A DNA stretch of 20,053 nt, taken from the NCBI GenBank assembly GCA_002450295.1, contig DJYX01000285.1, forward strand, positions 12,096 through 32,148, given 5' to 3'. Each line of letters starts with the position of its first letter. Position 1 is the first letter of the stretch. The DNA is from Deltaproteobacteria bacterium UBA6967 (lineage in GTDB: Bacteria > SAR324 > NAC60-12). The notes beneath the pieces are model-generated. The model was not told the DNA's origin. It was given only the letters and a program-made list of their open reading frames with translations, and did not search any database. Below are positions 1 to 6,123 of the stretch, piece by piece. Made by a program: the position numbers and the translations under genes.

Positions 1-216
1 TTGAAAACTTTTGATTTTCAGTGAAGCAAATAAACATTTGCTCAATAAATTCGAACTGAACACCAATCAATCACTTGATCTTCAGAAAATGCGAATTGCA
101 ATTTTGTTAAGTTTTTCTGAATTTTTGAAAAAAATTATAGCTTCCCCCGATTTTGCAATGGATGATGGAAACGTACTCTGTTCAAAGTCTATAAGAAAAG
201 ATTTGAAAGGTCTCGC
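1..216 (+). other. AT-rich region upstream of gspC-like gene
   Basis: This stretch is AT-rich and I see no recognisable protein in it. An open frame runs from a TTG at 11 to a TGA at 218-220, overlapping the gspC start as ATGA. It has no visible ribosome binding site, no family resemblance, and a perfect hairpin (25-42) inside it, so I treat it as upstream leader rather than a gene. A longer view to the left of the window would settle whether a small coupled gene exists. Confidence 0.4.
25..42. repeat. Perfect 7-bp inverted repeat with 4-nt loop
   Basis: AGCAAAT (25-31) and ATTTGCT (36-42) are exact reverse complements around AAAC. No T-tract follows, so it is not a classical terminator. It could be an operator or an mRNA hairpin in the gspC leader. 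Confidence 0.4.
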
Positions 217-1308
217 ATGATGCCAGGTGGCAAAATTTTGTTAATGTGCTGTAACGGTCTACTGGTAATGACAGGTGCTTACCAGGCGGGGGGATTAGCT
301 GCCGGGGTCTTGGAGCAAAGAATCATTGAACAGGAAGCCGCCCCCTTTATATTGCCAGCAGTTGCTCCTGAAACAAATACAAAATCCCAGGTGAGTGCAG
401 ATTACACAGAATTTGCGGCAATTCTTGAACGCAATATCTTTAAAGCCGAACGTCGGCCATCCCCCCCTCCTCCTCCCCCCCCGAAAGCTAAAGAAGTCGT
501 GGTGAAGGAAAATTTGCCTGAAGAAGTTGGACCAATTGGGCCTGTGTTCACCCAATTGAAATTGGTGTTAACGGGAACAATGATCTATGATCATAACGCA
601 TTTGCATTCATTGCTGCAGCAAATCAACCTGCCTCGTACAAGATATACCAAATTGGTGATTGCTTTGAACCTGACAGCGTTAAGGAATCAAAGGACATCC
701 CTTGCCCTCCTAATAAAGTAAAAGTTTTTGAAATTCGGGACAGAGAAATCGTCATCATCTATCAAGGACGAGAAGAAATCCTGAGTATGGATCAACAGAC
801 CGAAGCAGTTGCAGCAGCAGTTGCAGCAGCACCAAAGGCGAAACCACCTCCTAAACCCCAACCCATACAAAAAGCTAGGCCCGTAAAAAACCAACAAAAA
901 GCAGTACTGAAACCTATAGCTCCCAAAGATCAAGGGCCCTTGATTATTAAGCCGACCTCTGAAGCAAACAACGAAACGCCACCAGATGACCAGAGGATTT
1001 TCAGATTTGAAAGGGCTTACGTTGATGAGCAGCTTGCCAATTTCAGTCAGCTTCTAAATGACGCACGGGTCGTCCCGACTGAAAAAGATGGTACTCCACT
1101 TTTCATGTTTAAGTTCATCCGTAAAGGTAGCATCTACGAAAAACTGGGTTTGAAGAACGAGGATATCATTCTAGCGATCAATGGGTTTACTGTGGATAGC
1201 GTACCAAAGGCCTTGAAACTGTTTGAAACCCTTCAATCCGAGCGAGAAATTACTCTGAAAATTGAGCGTGGTGGCCAAGCAACAGACTTCCAATACTACA
1301 TCGATTGA
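217..1308 (+). CDS. gspC: GspC-like type II secretion protein with PDZ domain
   Basis: Likely inner-membrane GspC, the part of the type II secretion machine that links the cytoplasmic-membrane platform to the outer-membrane secretin. The 363-residue protein has a short N-terminal membrane segment (about 7-32). A periplasmic stretch containing the motif ILERNIFKA (69-77) follows, which is typical of GspC. Then come a proline run (81-89), a homology-region-like beta domain (about 106-190), an Ala/Pro/Lys/Gln-rich linker (about 195-260) and a C-terminal PDZ domain (about 265-363, with GLKNEDIILAING at 311-323). The start at 217 has AAAGG about 7 bases upstream. No other gsp gene lies beside it here, although gspD commonly follows gspC; partners may lie to the left or elsewhere. 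It could instead be another PDZ-type membrane protein, but the domain order favours GspC. Confidence 0.78.
   Translation: MMPGGKILLMCCNGLLVMTGAYQAGGLAAGVLEQRIIEQEAAPFILPAVAPETNTKSQVSADYTEFAAILERNIFKAERRPSPPPPPPPKAKEVVVKENLPEEVGPIGPVFTQLKLVLTGTMIYDHNAFAFIAAANQPASYKIYQIGDCFEPDSVKESKDIPCPPNKVKVFEIRDREIVIIYQGREEILSMDQQTEAVAAAVAAAPKAKPPPKPQPIQKARPVKNQQKAVLKPIAPKDQGPLIIKPTSEANNETPPDDQRIFRFERAYVDEQLANFSQLLNDARVVPTEKDGTPLFMFKFIRKGSIYEKLGLKNEDIILAINGFTVDSVPKALKLFETLQSEREITLKIERGGQATDFQYYID
461..482. repeat. Pure pyrimidine mirror tract with C7 and C8 runs
   Basis: C7 at 461-467 and C8 at 475-482 flank a TCCTCCT core, giving 22 consecutive pyrimidines with near-perfect mirror symmetry. The tract encodes the proline run of the GspC-like protein. 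Such runs are prone to slippage, and the complementary G-rich strand could fold into quadruplex or triplex forms. Confidence 0.75.
808..831 (+). repeat. 12-bp exact tandem duplication in gspC linker
   Basis: GTTGCAGCAGCA occurs twice head to tail (808-819 and 820-831) and encodes VAAA twice, at the beginning of the flexible Ala/Pro-rich linker before the PDZ domain. It looks like linker-length variation by slippage. Confidence 0.7.
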
Positions 1309-1381
1309 CCGTTTCTGCTTGAATTCTCAGGATTTTCTGTTGCAATGAAACATTCTTTGTACCCTTCTTTAGAGGAGAAAA

Positions 1382-1888
1382 ATGGGACTCTTTGATATGT
1401 TCAAATCGGATGCGGGAACAGAAATGACTCCGCATTTCGCGTTCGTTACCGCGCTGATCTATATGATTGCGGCCGATGGAGAGATTCAGAATGAAGAAAT
1501 TGGTCAGTTGTTGTCAGTATTAGGTGGTGAGAAAAGTTCAAGTGGAGTAATTGGTGTTGGGGCTCAGAATGAGAAGCTTCTGCGAAATGCTCAGAAATAC
1601 GTACAATCAAATTCTCCTGATAAATTTTTGGAGGAGGCTGCACCACTGCTGACAGATGCACAAAAGATGTGTATTCTGACAAATCTCTGTGATTCTCTGC
1701 TTTCAGACGGCAATGCAGATGCAACAGAACAGCAATTGTTCTACAAATTTATGCAAGGATTTGAAATTGCTGAAGATCGCTTTCAACCTTACTTTGAGGT
1801 GATCGTTCTGAAAAACGACAGGACAGTCTTCACAAACGATAGTCATCCCAAGAATCAGCCAGGCTACGAAGTCAAACTACCCACCTGA
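1382..1888 (+). CDS. TerB-domain (tellurite-resistance-like) protein
   Basis: A 168-residue soluble protein with the two-part TerB-type all-helical repeat. An acidic motif in the first half (MIAADGEIQNEE, about 28-39) is echoed in the second half (LLSDGNADATEQQ, about 106-118). In TerB domains such acidic turns bind metal. The function is unknown in general; TerB domains occur in stress and membrane-associated systems, and single-domain copies like this need not concern tellurite. An insertion rich in Ser and Gly (about 49-60) separates the helices. The start is well supported by AGAGGAG 5-6 bases before ATG. It lies 73 bp after gspC with no terminator that I can see between them, so co-transcription is possible. 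A hairpin follows the stop codon. Confidence 0.75.
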   Translation: MGLFDMFKSDAGTEMTPHFAFVTALIYMIAADGEIQNEEIGQLLSVLGGEKSSSGVIGVGAQNEKLLRNAQKYVQSNSPDKFLEEAAPLLTDAQKMCILTNLCDSLLSDGNADATEQQLFYKFMQGFEIAEDRFQPYFEVIVLKNDRTVFTNDSHPKNQPGYEVKLPT

Positions 1889-1894
1889 TTATGG

Positions 1895-1923
1895 AGGCCT
1901 CATCAAATTAAAGATGAGGCTTT
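1895..1923 (+). terminator. Hairpin after the TerB-like gene
   Basis: GCCTCATC (1897-1904) and GATGAGGC (1913-1920) form a perfect 8-bp stem with an 8-nt loop. Two flanking pairs extend it, and three T residues follow. It sits 9 bases after the stop codon. The T-tract is short, so termination may be partial. The pheA start codon is only 21 bases downstream of the stem. Confidence 0.55.
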
Positions 1924-1941
1924 GATCTGCCGAACCATTGC

Positions 1942-2787
1942 ATGCCTTACAGCCACATCCCTAACGTTTTTACCCTTGGTCCATCAGGTACTTTCAGTGA
2001 CCAAGCAGCAAGACAAGTTTGCTCGAATTTCGATGCTATTCACTACACCAAGAACTTTAATGAAGCGATTGTACGTGTAGCAGAAACTCCACATTCAGTA
2101 GCTGTCGTTCCAATCGAAAATTCTGTTGCAGGAACCGTCACACAGATCCAGGACGCCCTAGTGACTGAGGAACTTATTATCTTGGACGAGTTCCCGATGC
2201 GCATCCGCTATGCGCTACTGGCTAATGCTCCCCTCCAGCAAGTTACCCAATTCTTTGCCCACGAACAGGCCTATGGCCAGACGCTGCAGTACACCGCAAG
2301 GCACCTCTGTAGTGCGGACCACATCTACACAAGAAGCAATACAGACTCAGCTACACAGTTCTTTTCAACTAGTGAACAACGGATTCCGCAGGCAGCGATT
2401 GTGCCCATTAATCTGGTTGAAGAACATCAGGAATTTGTAGTTGCCCAGGACATTCAAGATTATCCAAACAACAGCACGCGCTTTGTTGTCGTTCGTAAGC
2501 AAGAGGATAAAGAGCAATTCGATTTCAGGAAGCGAAAAACTTCCCTCTTCATAGAATTTGAGACTGACCGTGCGGGATTACTTTACGAGATGTTGAGTAT
2601 TTTCAACGCTTATCGAATAAATCTTTGTCGTCTAGAGTCTCGTCCTTCCAAACGGATCCCGTGGTCTTATGTGTTTTTTGTTGACCTCTACAACAACCAG
2701 GAATCACAACGATGTTTGAGTGACTTGGAGCAAGCGGGATTCCGAGCTAAAATTTTGGGCTGCTACGATTCATTGCCACCAATGTGA
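1942..2787 (+). CDS. pheA: Prephenate dehydratase (monofunctional, ACT domain)
   Basis: Converts prephenate to phenylpyruvate in phenylalanine synthesis in the cytoplasm. The 281-residue length matches stand-alone dehydratases without chorismate mutase. The catalytic part (about 8-185) carries GPSGTFSDQAA (13-23), VVPIENSVAGTV (55-66) and the conserved TRF motif (179-181). The regulatory ACT domain (about 200-281) carries the phenylalanine-binding ESRP motif (232-235) followed by YVFFVDL, so feedback inhibition by phenylalanine is expected. Parts of the second catalytic lobe, such as HEQAYGQT, look diverged from common sequences. The ATG at 1942 is the only sensible start: an in-frame stop lies at 1915-1917. 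No Shine-Dalgarno sequence is visible. No other aromatic-pathway gene is adjacent. Confidence 0.88.
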   Translation: MPYSHIPNVFTLGPSGTFSDQAARQVCSNFDAIHYTKNFNEAIVRVAETPHSVAVVPIENSVAGTVTQIQDALVTEELIILDEFPMRIRYALLANAPLQQVTQFFAHEQAYGQTLQYTARHLCSADHIYTRSNTDSATQFFSTSEQRIPQAAIVPINLVEEHQEFVVAQDIQDYPNNSTRFVVVRKQEDKEQFDFRKRKTSLFIEFETDRAGLLYEMLSIFNAYRINLCRLESRPSKRIPWSYVFFVDLYNNQESQRCLSDLEQAGFRAKILGCYDSLPPM

Positions 2788-2984
2788 TTCACAAATCACC
2801 ATTACTCTAAAGCTGCTTAAAGGTCTCTCTTTTTGCAAATTTGATGGTGATTTAAAAGAGAGAACCCCAATAATCGTTCGCTTTTGTCAGGTTTGAATCA
2901 GAACTTGGTTCAGTAGCTTGGGGCTTGTTGGAAGGAGAATTTTGATAAGATATTGAAATGCGGGATCTGAACGCTGCTGGTGCT
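2788..2984. other. Convergent intergenic region with two interlocked inverted repeats
   Basis: This gap separates the 3' ends of pheA and the lipoprotein gene. It holds AAATCACCAT (2793-2802) pairing with ATGGTGATTT (2844-2853), and TCTCTCTTTT (2824-2833) pairing with AAAAGAGAGA (2854-2863). Both are perfect 10-bp matches and they interlock, so they may be alternative folds. I see no convincing small gene here; short frames with AGGAG upstream (around 2936) stop within a few codons. Confidence 0.6.
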
Positions 2985-3374
2985 TCAGGAAGGATCATCC
3001 AGAATGATTAGGTTGTCGCGGTTCATTATTTGGTCACTGGGCTGCTGTGCAAAATCTTCCGGACAGAAATAGCTCGTACCCTCTATTTTTGTAACGATTG
3101 CATTAGACTCGGAAGAGTCTATCGATATGTGAGTTGCACCCATCCCAGCTGCGGTGTTCAGTAGTTGATTCATAGCTTCCCGATAGCCATTTCTAGAACT
3201 GGTAAGAACCGTTGAATTCAAAGCACCACGCGGAACACACAGAGGATATTTCTTAGGATCGTTCATAAAACCAATTTGTCTGCCTGGCTCTGTCAAGATC
3301 ACTGCAGATTGAGTACAGCCAAACATCAGTCCACTCAAGAGAATTACAGATAATTCCCGCATATAACTTCCCAT
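2985..3374 (-). CDS. Small putative lipoprotein (DUF4156-like)
   Basis: A 129-residue protein with an N-terminal hydrophobic signal ending in a lipobox-like LMFGC (Cys20), so it is probably lipid-anchored. The box is imperfect, with Met at -3. The middle (about 66-90) reads NQLLNTAAGMGATHISID, resembling small proteobacterial lipoproteins of the DUF4156 type, whose function is unknown. Its ATG overlaps the stop codon of the upstream vWA gene as TAATG, so the two are probably translationally coupled and may work together. A second in-frame ATG four codons later has GGAAG 5 bases upstream and would give a more compact signal peptide. Four Cys residues are visible, two of them after the signal. 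The family call is tentative, the lipoprotein call firmer. Confidence 0.65.
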   Translation of the reverse strand: MGSYMRELSVILLSGLMFGCTQSAVILTEPGRQIGFMNDPKKYPLCVPRGALNSTVLTSSRNGYREAMNQLLNTAAGMGATHISIDSSESNAIVTKIEGTSYFCPEDFAQQPSDQIMNRDNLIILDDPS

Positions 3375-5293
3375 TATTGAAATACCTCGATCATTTTCCC
3401 CCCTGTTGATGAAGCAACTTTAGCTAACCAGTCCATCTGCCATCCAGTTCTATGAAGTTCCAACCACTCGTCAACAATGACCACCGGATGCCTCAAATCA
3501 GGCATATCCTTACATCGACAGCTAATTTGCATTTCGTAACTGCCAGGCATCTTTGTCGCCAACTCCAATGCAGCCAGTTCTTCACGAACACTTAGAATCT
3601 GCTCCTCTATGACTTGGCCTGTTTCCAAGTCAACTAACCTGAGAACCACATCAGGCGATGAGGTAGGTAGATGCAAATTGCCGGCAATTCGTTCGCTCAC
3701 ATGGTACGGTCGGGTTCTGCGAAAATCTGTGAAAACTCGCTGTTGCTCAAAGAATGGCTGGTAGAGAAGCGTCTGCCAGAACATCAAGTGCTGGAACCGA
3801 GTTGCCTGATCCTTCTCTCTTCTGAGAGTCCAACGCCAGGAATGAGGATCTGTCACCCAATCAACCCTCCCTAATCCAAATGAAGTCCTCCTGAGCACTT
3901 GGATCCCTGAACCGTCATTTGAATCATCCCAATTGAAAGTAGCTTGACGTTGAGAATGTTCAGGAGGCAATAGATCAATCTCCTCATAATTCCAATTTTG
4001 CTCGTGTCGCAGGGGCCATTCCCAACTCAGCGCCTTGTCTGAATTCATGAAGAGTTCAGCATATCCTCGCTCACCCTCCGTCTGATCGCCACCAACAACA
4101 ACAATCCGCTTCCCCTGAGAGAGAAATTTTTGAAAACTACGCTGAAATCCTACGTTCCTGAGATATTTCTTGATGGTAAAATTATGGAAGATTACCACAT
4201 CAAATTTGAACAACTCCACCATGAACAATTCCTCAACGGGAAACTGAATCAAGGCCAATTCGTTCTCAGGGATATTGTTGGCATCCTCAAAGGGATCGCG
4301 CAAAATGAAGAAAGAAATCAAATCAATCTCAGGGCTATCTCCTAAAAGAGATCGGAGGTAACGAACATCCCAACCCGTTCTTCCAGCAATATGTAAGACC
4401 TTCAATCGGTTTGAGCGAACTGGGACAGAAAGATATGCCAGATTGTTTTGTAAATTGGTTTCACCATCTAGAGGTGCCAACCGAAGCTGTAAGAGCTGGT
4501 CTCCCATCTTATTGGGGGTCCAGTTGAGGCTGAGTTTTATTTCTTGCTGCGTCCCGTCCCACTCAATGATTTTCTTATCCAATAATGCTTTTCCGTCTGT
4601 CAGCACTACCTCGGATGATCCTGCTTGCAAACTCTTGGAGGCGTTAATGGTTATGGGTAAATCTAGGCCTTCATTGACAAAAGCGACCTGAATATTGGCC
4701 TCTGTCCTCAATTCTAAATCAACTGGTTGGGGTGTCTGCCAAAGGAGAGTATTTAATTTAATTTCATAACTTGCCAAGTTCTCACCAAGTTCCTTGAGAG
4801 AAAGATCAGACTCATTTTCCTGTCCATCAGTTACCAAGAGTAATTCACTTCCCCTCGGAAGATTTGTTTGCCTCAAAAACAAATCTAGATTGTCTGACAA
4901 ACCAGAAGTTGCTGACCAAATAACTGAAGAATCTTTGTTTTGAGGATCAAACCAATTCAGGTACTTCAATTCTCTTTTTGGAAATTCTGCTTCGATTTTT
5001 TCTTGGATTGCAACAGGGATGAGTGATGCAGGACTTTTCATCGGCTCAGCAGTATGTTGTAGCAACTGACGGAAACTTTCACTCGTATCGACGAGTACCC
5101 AAAGAGGGGGACGATATTCCTCTTCAGAGTTGATCAGCACCTGGAGGCTCCAAATCAACAAAGCCAATAAAGCGAGTCGACTGGTAATTCCGTAGTACCT
5201 AAAAGCTTGCTTACGTTTTTGTAGGATCAGTCCAACGATGGATACTAAAAGAAAGGCAAGAATCCAGAGAAGCCAGAAAGAGTTGATTTCCAT
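3374..5293 (-). CDS. Membrane-anchored vWA / glutamine-amidotransferase-like protein
   Basis: A 639-residue protein with two N-terminal membrane helices (about 8-25 and 39-54). A von Willebrand A-like domain follows, with the metal-binding DTSES (69-73, a DxSxS MIDAS motif) and a later TDG (155-157). After a beta-rich segment (about 190-290) comes a class I amidotransferase-like fold, from KVLHIAGRTGWD (298-309) to a strand-turn IVVVGGDQ (397-404). No catalytic Cys-His-Glu triad is evident, so it is probably a non-enzymatic sensor or scaffold fold. Large vWA proteins of this build are often found with MoxR ATPases in cell-envelope or metal-insertion systems; here a moxR lies about 7 kb away. 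It follows hisF by 56 bp and overlaps the lipoprotein start by one base. No strong ribosome binding site precedes the ATG. The molecular function is unknown. Confidence 0.72.
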   Translation of the reverse strand: MEINSFWLLWILAFLLVSIVGLILQKRKQAFRYYGITSRLALLALLIWSLQVLINSEEEYRPPLWVLVDTSESFRQLLQHTAEPMKSPASLIPVAIQEKIEAEFPKRELKYLNWFDPQNKDSSVIWSATSGLSDNLDLFLRQTNLPRGSELLLVTDGQENESDLSLKELGENLASYEIKLNTLLWQTPQPVDLELRTEANIQVAFVNEGLDLPITINASKSLQAGSSEVVLTDGKALLDKKIIEWDGTQQEIKLSLNWTPNKMGDQLLQLRLAPLDGETNLQNNLAYLSVPVRSNRLKVLHIAGRTGWDVRYLRSLLGDSPEIDLISFFILRDPFEDANNIPENELALIQFPVEELFMVELFKFDVVIFHNFTIKKYLRNVGFQRSFQKFLSQGKRIVVVGGDQTEGERGYAELFMNSDKALSWEWPLRHEQNWNYEEIDLLPPEHSQRQATFNWDDSNDGSGIQVLRRTSFGLGRVDWVTDPHSWRWTLRREKDQATRFQHLMFWQTLLYQPFFEQQRVFTDFRRTRPYHVSERIAGNLHLPTSSPDVVLRLVDLETGQVIEEQILSVREELAALELATKMPGSYEMQISCRCKDMPDLRHPVVIVDEWLELHRTGWQMDWLAKVASSTGGKMIEVFQ

Positions 5294-5349
5294 TAGGGAA
5301 GATTAGTGGAAGGGTCCAAATATTTGCGAGGTTTTGTTTGGGAGTCTGA

Positions 5350-6105
5350 TCACAACCTGACAGGTATTCCGGAGGTCCGCAAGAATTGTTTGACCTCGGA
5401 CACAGTGTAGGTTCCATAATGAAAGACAGAAGCTGCTAGGACTGCGTCCGCTTTGCCCGCCTGAATTGCATCTCGAAAGTGTTCTAGTGTTCCTCCTCCT
5501 CCCGAAGCAATCACAGGGATAGAGAGCATGGTGCTGACTTTTGAGTTGAGTGGATTGTCAAAGCCATTTTTGTGGCCATCAGCATCCATGCTCGTCAATA
5601 GAATTTCACCTGCACCACGATCCGATGCTTCTTGGGCCCATTCCAGAGCATTTCTCCCTGTGGAACGAGTTCCACCGTGACTGAATACCTCCCAGTGATC
5701 TCCTACTTTTTTCGCATCAATCGCAACGACAATGCACTGAGAGCCAAAACGTTTCGCTCCTTCGGTGATTAAGTCTGGATTCTTCAATGCAGAAGAATTG
5801 ACAGAAATCTTGTCTGCACCAGCAGTAACCAGATCAGCAATGTGATCCAGTGAAGATATTCCACCTCCAATCGTAAATGGGATGAACAACTCTCTGGCTA
5901 GTTTTGTCGCGAGCTCAATGGTTGTTCCACGATTTTCCAAGGAGGCCGCAATGTCTAAGAACACCAACTCATCAGCAGATTGTTCATTGTAGCGTTGGGC
6001 CAATTCAATTGGGTCTCCAGCATCGCGCAAGCCCACAAAACTAGTCCCCTTGACAACACGGCCAGCCTTGATGTCAAGACAAGGAATGATGCGCTTTGCT
6101 AGCAT
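5350..6105 (-). CDS. hisF: Imidazole glycerol phosphate synthase cyclase subunit HisF
   Basis: Uses ammonia supplied by HisH to turn PRFAR into imidazole glycerol phosphate and AICAR in histidine synthesis. The 251-residue TIM barrel starts [20 protein letters not shown], with the catalytic aspartates at the canonical positions Asp11 and Asp130 (VVAIDAK). Phosphate-binding glycine motifs TIGGGI (78-83) and [10 protein letters not shown] are present. AAAGGAG 7 bases upstream supports the start. It lies 18 bp after ppk on the same strand, so the two are probably co-transcribed. Neither hisH nor hisA nor hisI is nearby, so the histidine genes are dispersed in this genome. Confidence 0.96.
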   Translation of the reverse strand: MLAKRIIPCLDIKAGRVVKGTSFVGLRDAGDPIELAQRYNEQSADELVFLDIAASLENRGTTIELATKLARELFIPFTIGGGISSLDHIADLVTAGADKISVNSSALKNPDLITEGAKRFGSQCIVVAIDAKKVGDHWEVFSHGGTRSTGRNALEWAQEASDRGAGEILLTSMDADGHKNGFDNPLNSKVSTMLSIPVIASGGGGTLEHFRDAIQAGKADAVLAASVFHYGTYTVSEVKQFLRTSGIPVRL

Positions 6106-6123
6106 GAAGTTACTCCTTTGAAA

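Noticed and set aside
11..220. A 69-codon open frame ending in an ATGA overlap with the gspC-like gene
   Set aside because: TTG start without a ribosome site, AT-rich composition, no family resemblance, and a perfect hairpin within it. The overlap alone is not enough evidence.
1382..1888. A tellurite-resistance operon
   Set aside because: Only one TerB-like domain is present, with no terC, terD, terZ or related genes nearby.
2793..2863. Full H-type pseudoknot in the pheA trailer
   Set aside because: No bases separate the two 3' arms, which cannot span a 10-bp stem, so alternative folding is more likely than a full pseudoknot.
2936..3010. Possible small gene after AAGGAG near 2934
   Set aside because: TTG 2942 stops after four codons, and the ATG near 2958 stops after 17 codons.
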